From positions 124,001-188,000 of the forward strand of contig JADJIH010000021.1 of assembly GCA_016707115.1 (NCBI GenBank): a stretch of 64,000 nt of DNA. The letters are read 5' to 3'. Positions 10,101-18,163 of this stretch are shown one piece after another. Below the pieces are notes generated by a model that made no database searches, had not been told where the DNA came from, and saw only the letters and a list, made by a program, of their open reading frames with translations. Position numbers and translations under genes: made by a program. Numbering within the stretch: position 1 is the first letter of the stretch; each line of letters begins with the position of its first letter. The DNA is from Ignavibacteriales bacterium (GTDB lineage: Bacteria > Bacteroidota > Ignavibacteria > Ignavibacteriales > Ignavibacteriaceae).

Positions 10101-10339
10101 ATCTTCCAACCTATTATGGTGAGATTTCTTATTCGATCAAAAAAGTAGATAGCAAGTATACTTTCTCAATTTATGGTGATGTTGATTTGCCGAGTAATGG
10201 AATAAAGATTAAAAACTTTAATCACTCAATTCTTCCTATTGATGTAACTGTTAATGGAAAAAAAATAAAGTCATTCACAAAAAATGAAATTGATATAAAA
10301 GAATTTCCTGCAACAGTGGAAATAAATTATGGAAACTAA
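7169..10339 (+). CDS. Large exported multidomain protein: CBM-like, discoidin-like and (alpha/alpha)6 glycosidase-like domains
   Basis: A 1056-residue exported protein with a signal peptide ending near PNNAQ and no T9SS tail, so probably periplasmic. Residues ~25-175 form a CBM11/CIA30-like sandwich (LDDFENSSGWNEF; GTIWIDDLKFEQ). Residues ~185-305 resemble an F5/8 type C (discoidin) domain (FDISISEDGKSWEKVY; RLLRINL). From ~310 comes a beta-rich stretch, then from ~590 a helical region with SYERSWIRDGALTSSALLKAG, DSHGEMIYLIREYF and IGDIPHTWVGSDFL, resembling an (alpha/alpha)6 toroid of the GH15/GH63/GH94 kind. I cannot assign it to a named GH family. Placement between GH144 and the GH35-like transglucosylase suggests action on beta-1,2-gluco-oligosaccharides or side groups. 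Function is inference. Confidence 0.7.
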   Translation: MLQKYFPLLVFTVLLFNEPNNAQIKTLDDFENSSGWNEFKADGVTLNISSEAGLNGNAIRFDYDFTKGTGYGGIQKFFPIDLPENFEITFNVKAESPANNFEIKFIDITGNNVWWVNNRNYDFPKDWKKVRIKKRHINFAWGPTNDQSLKRIDRIEFTIASYIGGKGTIWIDDLKFEQLLPETNSYPNPLVTSKSQSFDLIPNNIVDNSDETYWKSVGIISQSVTIDFKTRREFGGLKIDWLKNYQAKAFDISISEDGKSWEKVYSVSSNSSDLSFIKLSEMEARLLRINLIESNSEESFGIREIKFLDIKNSLTPNDFLLFTAKNSPKGNYPRYFLDEASFWTVLGVNNDVKEALINTDGMIEVDKSAFSIEPMLQFGNDFYNWSNVSANQTLEEKYLPIPKVEWNCGDINFNVEAFANGEANKNSTLFLKYTLKNNSSSVKDGKLFLMIRPFQVNPHYQWLNDPGGVGKINSLNEKDGKIYVNDDKVLIPLEKYDLFGAVTFDEGNIVELIKESKTLKNESVLDDSKLASGVLEYNFNLKPGEEKIIYLAIPFYGEESIKENLTKDIVEKKLTETIEFWKEKVNHIKFNLPESADRIVNTYKSNLAYILINRDNVGIQPGSRSYERSWIRDGALTSSALLKAGIVKEVKDYIDWYTSHQYENGKVPCVVDKRGPDPTPENDSHGEMIYLIREYFNFTKDTTFLRSKNENVKKAVEYIESLIAERSTDHFKNGNDSVRAYYGLVTESISHEGYSAKPMHSYWDNFFTLKGLKDAVEIQKILGEKESYERIKKVRDTFKTNLYNSIKLAMKIRKINYLPGCVELGDFDATSTTIALTPCNEFINLPKPEVYNTFDKYFEFFQKRRDNKIDWINYTPYENRLIGSFILLDQPERAHQLIDYFLNDQVPHSWNAFAEVVWKDKKTARFIGDIPHTWVGSDFLNAIRSMFVYENESDESLVLASALYQDWIDSPNGMSIENLPTYYGEISYSIKKVDSKYTFSIYGDVDLPSNGIKIKNFNHSILPIDVTVNGKKIKSFTKNEIDIKEFPATVEINYGN

Positions 10340-10404
10340 CTAAGCTTAAACCGATTAATGGTTTTAAGTACATTAAACTTTAAGTAGAACCCGGATAAAA
10401 TAAA

Positions 10405-12525
10405 ATGAGTTTCAGCGCGTCTAAAGGATACTTTTTAAAGAATGGGAAACCTTACTTTGTTATATCGGGGGAGATACATTACTTCAGGCTTGATCCTAAA
10501 CTGTGGGAGAAACATTTAAAATTACTTAAAGACTCCGGTGCAAATACAACTTCAACTTATATTCCATGGGACTGGCATGAGTACGAGGAAAATAAATTTG
10601 ATTTTACAGGTGAAACAAATCCTGCTAGAAATCTTATTAAGTATATCAAGTTGTGCAAAAAAGTTGGATTAGATTTAATTGTAAAACCGGGTCCATATAT
10701 TCTTGCTGAGTATGAAGGACAAGGCCTGCCTCAATGGCTATTAAATAAAGCTAGTAAGAATGCTCACGCTCAAGATGAAAATGGCAATGTAATCTCGCCT
10801 GATTTAATGTCTTATATGTCTGATGAATATCTGCATTATTCATTCCTTTGGTATAATGAAATTATGCCGATTATTTCAGAGCATCAGGAAAGTAACGGCG
10901 GACCAATTACGATGATGCAAGTCTGTAATGAGGTAGGAGTTTTTCAATGGCTTTCCGGTAAGATTGACTACAATGAAAAAGTATTAAAATTATATAATGA
11001 ATTTCTGGTTGATAAGTACAAATCGATTGAAAAATTAAACAGTACTTATGGAGCGAAATACAATACTTTTGAAAAGTTATCTGCACCGGTTGGCAAGATT
11101 GAAAACAAACAAGATTATTGTGCGTATTACGATTTTCATCTTTTCTATCGGCATTTTTATGCAATGTATTTAGATACTTTAATAAAGAAAATAAAAATTT
11201 TTAATATTAATGTTCAGTTAACTCATAACATTCCGGGCTGGATATATGGAAATGCTGCTGAACTACCTATGCTTATCAGTACTTATGAAGAAATAATGAG
11301 AACTCGTGATGATATTCTTTTTGGTTTAGATCATATTCCTGAATTCGTATCATTTAGAAATGCTCATTCTGATTTGGCCTGCAATAAAATTCTGGAAGCT
11401 ATGCAGCCGTACGGTCCTGTTTGGGCTGCTGAATTTCAATGTGGAACCCGGGAACACCATGTTAAAAGCGATGCGAATGATTTGGAAACATTTTACTTTG
11501 CATCACTTGCACACGGCCTTAATAGTTTTAATTATTATATGTTCTCTCAGGGAATAAATCCTGCAGGTAAAGGTTTTTTTGGTAAAACTTTTTATTATCA
11601 AACAGCTGCAACGGCAAAAGCAGTAAAATCATCTTTGTACGATGTCATAAAAAAAGTAAACGGTTTTATTAATAAAGAAAAAGAAAATTTATTACTGAGT
11701 GAAACAAAATCAGATATTTGTGTTGGACTCTATAAACCTTATTTCTATACTGAACTAACAACATCTCAAATGCTTAAAGATAAAAGACTTGATGTTGAAA
11801 AACTTGGTTTACAGTTTGATCCCCGTTTTGTGCGTGAAGAAATTTTCTTTAACGGATTGTTACGAGGACTCCAGACCTTAAATTTTAGTTATGATATTCA
11901 GGATTTAGAAAACACTTCTATTGAGTCTTTATTAAAGTATAAGCAATTGTGGATAACAACAACAGAATTTATGGATGCTGATACACAATCCCTTTTAGTA
12001 AAATATGTTAAGATGGGAGGGCATCTGATATTATATCCGGTAATTCCAACTATGGATTTATATCTTAATGAATGTGCCATTCTTAAAGAAAAACTAAATA
12101 TCAAAGTTTCTAAATCTCCCAGTCCAAATAAGGTAACAGTATTCGGGATTGAAGACTTATTCACAGTATTTAGAGATAAGCAAATATTTGAATCAACTAA
12201 AAACGAAGTAGTAGCGACCACTGAAAACGGAGAAACTTGTGGTATAAGAAAAAAAGTAGGTGATGGAACTGTAACAATACTTGGATTTGCATTTGGGTAC
12301 ACAAGCGATGAGCATTTGCATCTTTATGAAAAAATTGTCTTCTTAGATGGTATAAAAAGAGCAGCAAAAATTTCTGATCCAGATATTCAATTTGTCATTC
12401 GTAAAGGTGAAAAATATTCTTATTTGTTTTTATTAAACTATCATAACCAAAAGAAATCATTTAGCGTTGGTTCGAAAGATATTACATTAAGTGCATTTTC
12501 TTGTAAAGTGATTAAACAGAAATAA
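10405..12525 (+). CDS. GH35-like beta-1,2-glucosyltransferase (IALB_1185 type)
   Basis: A 706-residue protein with no signal peptide, so cytoplasmic. The TIM barrel has GH35 features (GEIHYFRL; KPGPYILAEYEGQGLPQWL), with acid/base E176 in VCNEVG, where ordinary beta-galactosidases have NEYG, and nucleophile E343 in WAAEFQCG. From memory, the Ignavibacterium album GH35-family protein IALB_1185, encoded beside endo-beta-1,2-glucanase homologues, is a beta-1,2-gluco-oligosaccharide:D-glucoside glucosyltransferase. E343 (mutated to Gln) and Glu102 were its key residues, and both positions are Glu here at exactly those numbers. I therefore call this an orthologue that moves glucose from sophorose to glucosides, rather than a beta-galactosidase. 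Residues ~510-610 resemble a GATase-like trimerisation domain. A small inverted repeat (10344-10367) lies upstream. Confidence 0.85.
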   Translation: MSFSASKGYFLKNGKPYFVISGEIHYFRLDPKLWEKHLKLLKDSGANTTSTYIPWDWHEYEENKFDFTGETNPARNLIKYIKLCKKVGLDLIVKPGPYILAEYEGQGLPQWLLNKASKNAHAQDENGNVISPDLMSYMSDEYLHYSFLWYNEIMPIISEHQESNGGPITMMQVCNEVGVFQWLSGKIDYNEKVLKLYNEFLVDKYKSIEKLNSTYGAKYNTFEKLSAPVGKIENKQDYCAYYDFHLFYRHFYAMYLDTLIKKIKIFNINVQLTHNIPGWIYGNAAELPMLISTYEEIMRTRDDILFGLDHIPEFVSFRNAHSDLACNKILEAMQPYGPVWAAEFQCGTREHHVKSDANDLETFYFASLAHGLNSFNYYMFSQGINPAGKGFFGKTFYYQTAATAKAVKSSLYDVIKKVNGFINKEKENLLLSETKSDICVGLYKPYFYTELTTSQMLKDKRLDVEKLGLQFDPRFVREEIFFNGLLRGLQTLNFSYDIQDLENTSIESLLKYKQLWITTTEFMDADTQSLLVKYVKMGGHLILYPVIPTMDLYLNECAILKEKLNIKVSKSPSPNKVTVFGIEDLFTVFRDKQIFESTKNEVVATTENGETCGIRKKVGDGTVTILGFAFGYTSDEHLHLYEKIVFLDGIKRAAKISDPDIQFVIRKGEKYSYLFLLNYHNQKKSFSVGSKDITLSAFSCKVIKQK

Positions 12526-12569
12526 ATATATTAGATAGTACTTTGAATTGAGAAGGTGAGTTAAATAAA

Positions 12570-14453
12570 ATGAAGATTAAACTAATAATTTTTGTCCTGA
12601 TGATTATCGTTGTGTCATTAATACGAACACAAGCTCAAACGGATATAACTCCTCCTGTAACTCCGGTTAATGTACAAGGTTTTGGATATGAAAAAGACTT
12701 AGCTGTAGAATGGTATCATAACAGTGAGACAGATCTTGCTGGATATAAAATTTACAGCAAATCTGGCAATGATTATGTACTTCTTGCAACAATTCCAAAA
12801 GAAAAGAGTTTTTACACTTCTACAGTTCCTGTTACAGGAATAACAAGGTATTATAAAGTCAGTGCATTTGATCTTACCGGTAATGAATCACCATTAAGTG
12901 ATAGCATCATTTGTACTACTCACATTATGACAGACGAAGAATTTTTAGATATGGTGCAGCTCGCAACATTTAGATATTTTTATGATTATGGACATCCTGT
13001 TTCCGGTTTATCACGAGAACGATTAGGTTCCGGCGAAACTGTTACAAGCGGCGGATCAGGTTTTGGTGTTATGGCGTTATTGGTCGGAATAGAGCGAGGG
13101 TATATAACACGAGAAGAAGGTGTTGCTCGAATCTTAAAAATACTTAACTTCCTAAATACAGAAGCAGATAGATTTCACGGTGCATTTTCGCATTGGCTGA
13201 ATGGCTCAAATGGAAATGTAATTCCATTTAGTACGATTGATAATGGAGGTGATCTTGTTGAAACGGCTTATATGATTCAAGGACTTTTTTCAGTTAGACA
13301 ATATTTTGATCAACAAACAACAGCCGAAGATTCAATAAGAAATTTATCAACACAAATTATAAATACTGTTGAATGGGATTGGTACAGAAGAACGACCTCA
13401 AGTAATTATTTATACTGGCATTGGTCTCCGAATTATAACTGGCAGATGAATATGAGAGTGCAAGGGCCAAATGAATGCATGATCGTTTATCTTCTTGGTA
13501 TTGCTTCAACCACACACGGTGTTCCTGCAAGTTTATTTCATAACGGATGGGCTATTTCATCAAATTATGTTAATGGCGGATTTTTTTATGGTTATCCAAT
13601 TTGGGTAGGTTGGGATTATGGTGGTCCATTGTTCTTTTCTCATTATTCATTTCTTGGATTTGATCCGCGAGAAAAAAAAGATGTATACACAAACTACTTT
13701 TTAAATAATAGGAACATAACGCTTGTGCATAAAGCTTATTGTACAGCAAATCCACATAACTTTATTGGATATAATGCAAATTGTTGGGGATTAACAGCAA
13801 GCGATGATCCAACGGGTTATCGTGTACACGAACCAACAAATGATAATGGAACAATTTCTCCAACAGCGGCAATCTCATCAATTGTTTATACTCCACAGGA
13901 ATCAATTGATTTTATTAAGCATGTTTATAGAACTTATGGCTCCAATGTTTGGGGTGAGTATGGTTTTAAGGATGCTTTTAATCCTTCGCAAAACTGGTAT
14001 GCAAACAGTTATCTTGCAATCGATCAGGGACCAATAATTGTAATGATGGAAAATTACAGAAGTGGTTTATTGTGGAATAAATTCATGGCCAATCCTGAAG
14101 TGCATCCAATGTTAAATGCAATCGGATTCGTACCTGATTCAACTACAGATGTTGAAGACGAAATTCCAACTGTTTCTGATTTTAGACTGATGGGCAATTA
14201 TCCAAATCCATTCAACCCTTTAACAACTATTGTTTTTAATCTTCCTAAAACACAAAGCATTCAATTAATTATTTATAATAGCTTGGGACAAGTTGTTAGA
14301 GAAATAGTAAAAGAAGAATTACCTAGTGGATTAAACGAAATAGTTTGGAATGGAAATGATCAACGGGGTAAACTCGTTGGATCTGGTGTTTATTTCTATA
14401 GGATTAAATCTGACAAAGCTTTCTTAACTGGAAAAATGATATTAACGAAATAA
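12570..14453 (+). CDS. Secreted GH144 endo-beta-1,2-glucanase with FN3 and T9SS sorting domains
   Basis: A 627-residue exported enzyme with signal peptide (LIRTQAQ). Residues ~26-115 are a fibronectin-III module (TPPVTPVNVQGF; AGYKIYSKSGNDY). Residues ~120-525 are the GH144 catalytic domain: LATFRYFYDYGHPVSGLSRE, a Gly/Ser loop GSGETVTSGGSGFGVMALL, GPNECMIVYLLG, CWGLTASDDP, TISPTAAISSIVYTP and AIDQGPIIVMMENYRSGLLW. This arrangement matches the bacterial endo-beta-1,2-glucanase family better than the shorter paralogue at 5728. The C-terminus is a T9SS type A domain (NYPNPFNP ... KMILTK), so it should be released or held on the cell surface. I read it as the enzyme that first cuts long beta-1,2-glucan. 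It lies 11 bases ahead of the SGNH hydrolase gene. Confidence 0.88.
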   Translation: MKIKLIIFVLMIIVVSLIRTQAQTDITPPVTPVNVQGFGYEKDLAVEWYHNSETDLAGYKIYSKSGNDYVLLATIPKEKSFYTSTVPVTGITRYYKVSAFDLTGNESPLSDSIICTTHIMTDEEFLDMVQLATFRYFYDYGHPVSGLSRERLGSGETVTSGGSGFGVMALLVGIERGYITREEGVARILKILNFLNTEADRFHGAFSHWLNGSNGNVIPFSTIDNGGDLVETAYMIQGLFSVRQYFDQQTTAEDSIRNLSTQIINTVEWDWYRRTTSSNYLYWHWSPNYNWQMNMRVQGPNECMIVYLLGIASTTHGVPASLFHNGWAISSNYVNGGFFYGYPIWVGWDYGGPLFFSHYSFLGFDPREKKDVYTNYFLNNRNITLVHKAYCTANPHNFIGYNANCWGLTASDDPTGYRVHEPTNDNGTISPTAAISSIVYTPQESIDFIKHVYRTYGSNVWGEYGFKDAFNPSQNWYANSYLAIDQGPIIVMMENYRSGLLWNKFMANPEVHPMLNAIGFVPDSTTDVEDEIPTVSDFRLMGNYPNPFNPLTTIVFNLPKTQSIQLIIYNSLGQVVREIVKEELPSGLNEIVWNGNDQRGKLVGSGVYFYRIKSDKAFLTGKMILTK

Positions 14454-14464
14454 ATATTTTATAA

Positions 14465-15982
14465 ATGAATTTTAAATATTTTATTGTAGCTATTTACTTG
14501 TTCTTTTTTACAGGTACTATTCTTGCGCAGGAGTATAGTTTTTTTTCAGATAGTGATAATCAAACATATTATGATCCAAGCTGGTTATTTAAAACTTCTC
14601 CAAGCGAATTGTTTATAATAAACTCGAGTAAATTTCCTGTTGATGTTATTACATTTCACTCTGGTACAAATTCTCTAAAGCTTCAATGGAAATCGGTTTC
14701 AAGTGGTGATTGGGGAACTGCAATTGCTGCTCCAGGATGGCCAGGCAGAGATATAACAATAATGGATACACTTTCATTTTGGATTTATTCAACATCCTCA
14801 ATGCCGGATTCATTACTTCCAAAGATTTATCTTGAAGATTTATCAAATCAAAAATCATCTAAAATAAATTTATCTGAATTCCAGGAAGATATACCCGCTT
14901 CCGAATGGATGAATGTTAAGATTCCAATCCAAGCATTTATTGATAATTCGGGAAGCGCAGATCTCACTAGAGTTAAAACAATTTTCTTTGGACAAGGTAT
15001 TGCAGATAATCAGCAGCATACTTTGTTTATAGATGATATTAAGATGACAGGAAATACAAATAACGAATATAAGTTTATCGTTATTTTAGGCTCATCAACA
15101 GCGGCAGGAACCGGGGCAAATCCTGTAGATAGTTCCTGGGTTAATAAGTTTAGAAAGAATTTGATGACGCTTGATTCAACATACAGAGTAATTAATCTTG
15201 CAGTTGGCGGTTATACTACTTACGATGTTATGCCGACCGGATTTGTTCCCCCAAATGGCAGGCCTTTACCTAAACAATATAACAATATCACTTATGGATT
15301 ATCTTTTAATCCTGTAATGATTTTGGTTAATCTTCCATCCAATGATGCTGCAAATTATTATACTTTAACTGAACAAATACAGAACTATGATACCTTGATT
15401 TCAGTTGCATCCAGAAATGATATAGATATCTATGTTACTTCACCCCAGCCAAGAAATTTTACAAACTCAAATCAAATGAATTTACTTTTGGGTATGGTTG
15501 ACTCCAGCTTTACTCTTTATAGTTCAATTGCCGTTGATTTTTGGAACGGCATAGCGCAAGCTAATGGTTTTATAAAGCCCGAATATAATTCAGGTGATGG
15601 TGTTCATTTAAACAATGCTGGCCACCATAAATTATTTGAGAGAATGTCTCAGAGGGTTCTTCCGGTTTTAGTTGATGTTAGTGAAATTATTTCAGCCACA
15701 GAATCATATTTTCAATTAAAACAAAATTATCCAAATCCTTTCAACCCGAGTACCACTATAAGTTTCATTCTGCCAAAGAATACCTTTGTAAACTTTACTG
15801 TCTATAACATTCTTGGTGAAAAAGTTTCTGAACTTTATAATGGAGAAATGTCTCTCGGGGAAAAACAGATTATTTGGAATGGATTAAATGATGATAATAA
15901 GAATGTTAGTTCAGGAATTTATATTTATAGAATTAGCACACCGGAAAAACATCTTTCGGGCAAAATGATTTTACAGAAATAG
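14465..15982 (+). CDS. Secreted SGNH/GDSL-type esterase with N-terminal CBM-like and C-terminal T9SS domains
   Basis: A 505-residue exported protein, signal peptide ending TILAQ. Residues ~22-195 form a jelly-roll module (SLKLQWKSVSSGDWGTA; HTLFIDDIKMTG) like a carbohydrate-binding domain. Residues ~202-395 are an SGNH hydrolase: block I IVILGSSTAAGTGA with the nucleophile Ser, block III-like NLPSNDAAN, and block V DGVHLNNAGHH supplying Asp and His. The T9SS domain NYPNPFNPS ... KMILQK closes it. SGNH enzymes remove ester groups; natural beta-1,2-glucans are often decorated (succinyl, phosphoglycerol), so I infer removal of substituents that block GH144. The ABC-binding-protein gene begins 3 bases after its stop, which ties it to uptake. 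The substrate is inference. Confidence 0.82.
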   Translation: MNFKYFIVAIYLFFFTGTILAQEYSFFSDSDNQTYYDPSWLFKTSPSELFIINSSKFPVDVITFHSGTNSLKLQWKSVSSGDWGTAIAAPGWPGRDITIMDTLSFWIYSTSSMPDSLLPKIYLEDLSNQKSSKINLSEFQEDIPASEWMNVKIPIQAFIDNSGSADLTRVKTIFFGQGIADNQQHTLFIDDIKMTGNTNNEYKFIVILGSSTAAGTGANPVDSSWVNKFRKNLMTLDSTYRVINLAVGGYTTYDVMPTGFVPPNGRPLPKQYNNITYGLSFNPVMILVNLPSNDAANYYTLTEQIQNYDTLISVASRNDIDIYVTSPQPRNFTNSNQMNLLLGMVDSSFTLYSSIAVDFWNGIAQANGFIKPEYNSGDGVHLNNAGHHKLFERMSQRVLPVLVDVSEIISATESYFQLKQNYPNPFNPSTTISFILPKNTFVNFTVYNILGEKVSELYNGEMSLGEKQIIWNGLNDDNKNVSSGIYIYRISTPEKHLSGKMILQK

Positions 15983-15985
15983 GAT

Positions 15986-17278
15986 ATGAATTTAACACTG
16001 AAAATAGTTTTCATAATTTTGTTACCACTTTGGGTGCTTTCAATTTCTTGTTCAAAGGAAAATTCATCTGAAAAGGTTATTAAGTTTTGGGCTATGGGTG
16101 CTGAGGCTGAATATGTTACTAAGCTTGTTCCGGAATTTGAAAGATTAAATCCGGGAATAAAGGTAAAAGTACAGCAAGTTCCGTGGACAGCTGCTCAAGA
16201 AAAATTAGTAACAGCTTTTGCAAGTGATAACACACCCGATGCGTGCCAGCTTGGTAATACCTGGGTACCACAATTCGCTGCTTTGGATGCAATCGTTCCA
16301 CTTAATGAGTATGTTAAAATCTCAGATCAGATAAATCAGGAAAAATATTTTCCCGGAATTTGGGAAACGAATGTAATTGATAATCAGGTATTTGGAATTC
16401 CCTGGTATATAGATACAAGAGTAATGTTTTACAGGAAAGATGTTTTTGAAAGAGCTGGATATAAAAACCCGCCTAAAAATTGGGTTGAACTTTTAGACTT
16501 ATCGCAAAAAATAAAAGCTATGCATCCAAGGGAAGAAAAATATGCTATTTATCTCCCTACAAATGAGTGGGCTCCTTTTGTGATGTTTGGAATGGAAAGG
16601 GGGTCATCTTTACTGAAAAATGAAAATACTTTGGGAGATTTTAGCAGCAAAGAATTTAAGGAAGCCTTTAAATATTCAATCGAATTTCATAAACAAAATC
16701 TCGCACCAATAGGAATATCACAAGTTACAAATGTTTATCAGGCTTTTGCAGATGAGTACTTCTCAATTTATATCTCAGGTCCATGGAATATTCCTGAATT
16801 TAAAAAATGGATGATAGGAAATCTGTCTGATAAATGGATGACAGCACCAATGCCAGGTTATGCAAATGACTATCCCGGAGTTTCATTAGCAGGTGGTTCG
16901 AGTTTGGTGATATTTAAAGATTCGAAATACAAGAAAGAAGTATGGAAATTTTTTGAATATCTTTCTGAAAAATCCACGCAGATAGAATTTTATAAATTGT
17001 TGAATAATCTTCCTGCAATTAAAGAAGCTTGGGATGATCCAATATTTAAAGATGATCCTTATATGCAGGCGTTTTATTTACAGTTTATGAATGTACGTGC
17101 AACTCCTAAAATTCCTGAATGGGAACAGATTGCTTTTGCAAAAGTTCAGCAATATGCAGAACTGGCAGCAAGAAATGTGATTAGTGTAGAAGAAGCTTTG
17201 AGGAGGTTGGATAAAGATGTTGATAGAATATTAGAAAAACGCAGATGGATTGTAGAAGAAAAGAAAAAAAATAATTAA
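15986..17278 (+). CDS. Sugar ABC transporter substrate-binding lipoprotein (CUT1 / MalE-like)
   Basis: A 430-residue family 1 extracellular solute-binding protein. The leader ends in lipobox LSISC, giving a periplasmic lipoprotein. Typical features: IKFWAMGAEAEYVTKLVPEFERLNPGI at the start, SDNTPDACQLGNTWVPQFAA, GIPWYIDTRVMFYRKDVFE, and AGGSSLVIFKDSKYKKEVWKFFEYL. CUT1 binding proteins deliver di- and oligosaccharides to the permeases encoded immediately downstream (3 bases after its stop). Position in the glucan locus suggests sophoro-oligosaccharides as cargo, as in Gram-positive beta-1,2-glucan clusters that I recall pairing GH94 with a binding protein. Confidence 0.92.
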   Translation: MNLTLKIVFIILLPLWVLSISCSKENSSEKVIKFWAMGAEAEYVTKLVPEFERLNPGIKVKVQQVPWTAAQEKLVTAFASDNTPDACQLGNTWVPQFAALDAIVPLNEYVKISDQINQEKYFPGIWETNVIDNQVFGIPWYIDTRVMFYRKDVFERAGYKNPPKNWVELLDLSQKIKAMHPREEKYAIYLPTNEWAPFVMFGMERGSSLLKNENTLGDFSSKEFKEAFKYSIEFHKQNLAPIGISQVTNVYQAFADEYFSIYISGPWNIPEFKKWMIGNLSDKWMTAPMPGYANDYPGVSLAGGSSLVIFKDSKYKKEVWKFFEYLSEKSTQIEFYKLLNNLPAIKEAWDDPIFKDDPYMQAFYLQFMNVRATPKIPEWEQIAFAKVQQYAELAARNVISVEEALRRLDKDVDRILEKRRWIVEEKKKNN

Positions 17279-17281
17279 TCA

Positions 17282-18163
17282 ATGAAAATTAAAAACAACA
17301 TAAACGCTGCTTATTTTTTTCTGGCTCCGGCATTAAGTGCTATTTTTATTTTCTTTTTTATACCTGTTATTGCAGCGTTTATAATGAGTTTTACAGACTT
17401 TGATATTTATGCTCTGGGCGATTTAAGCACGGTAAGATTTATCGGCATTAATAATTACTTGAAATTGTTTGATGATCCGCTTTTTTATACAGCATTACAA
17501 AACACGTTCTACTTTGTTATTATGGCTGGTCCGCTTTCGATTGCTGTTTCGCTTGGTGCGGCCTTGCTTCTTAATTCAAAGCTGGTAAAATATAAAGCTA
17601 TTTTTAGGTTGAGTTATTTTATCCCCGTAGTAACAACTTTAGTAGCTGTTGCTATAGTTTGGCGATTCATCTATCACCCAAAATTTGGAATAATAAATTA
17701 TATCTTAAGTTTAGTTGGAATTGCTCCCATTGATTGGCTTGGTGATACGGCTACAGCTATGCCTGCAATAGTATTAATGTCTGTCTGGAAAAGTTTTGGG
17801 TACAACATGATAATATTTATTGCCGGATTACAAAACATTCCTGAAGATCTTTATGAAGCTGCTTCGATTGAAGGAGCAACGGGTTGGCAGAAATTCAGAT
17901 CGATTACTCTTCCAATGCTGGCACCAACTACTATTTTTATATCTTTAATAACAATGATTGGTTATTTCCAATTCTTTGCTGAGCCATATATTATGACACA
18001 AGGCGGACCATTAAATAGTACTTTAAGTATAGTTCAGTATATGTATCAGGAAGGTTTTAAATGGTGGAATATGGGATATTCTGCCTCCATTGCTTTTGTG
18101 TTTTTCTTTATAATTCTTCTTGGAACAATTATTCAACTTAAAATTCAGAAGAGTACCGAATGA
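17282..18163 (+). CDS. Sugar ABC transporter permease (MalF/UgpA-like)
   Basis: A 293-residue inner-membrane permease with six predicted helices and the cytoplasmic EAA loop EAASIEGATGWQKFRSITLP, which docks onto the ATPase. The first helix is FFLAPALSAIFIFFFIPVIAAF. Length and start are typical of the MalF/UgpA side of CUT1 importers without the long MalF insertion. Its stop overlaps the next permease start by 4 bases (ATGA), showing translational coupling. Confidence 0.93.
   Translation: MKIKNNINAAYFFLAPALSAIFIFFFIPVIAAFIMSFTDFDIYALGDLSTVRFIGINNYLKLFDDPLFYTALQNTFYFVIMAGPLSIAVSLGAALLLNSKLVKYKAIFRLSYFIPVVTTLVAVAIVWRFIYHPKFGIINYILSLVGIAPIDWLGDTATAMPAIVLMSVWKSFGYNMIIFIAGLQNIPEDLYEAASIEGATGWQKFRSITLPMLAPTTIFISLITMIGYFQFFAEPYIMTQGGPLNSTLSIVQYMYQEGFKWWNMGYSASIAFVFFFIILLGTIIQLKIQKSTE

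Noticed and set aside
11898..12302. 134-residue minus-strand ORF inside the GH35-like gene
   Set aside because: Antisense shadow without start signals or recognisable features.
10405..12525. Beta-galactosidase call for the GH35-like gene
   Set aside because: NEVG in place of NEYG, beta-1,2-glucan context and matching Glu102/Glu343 numbering favour the glucosyltransferase.
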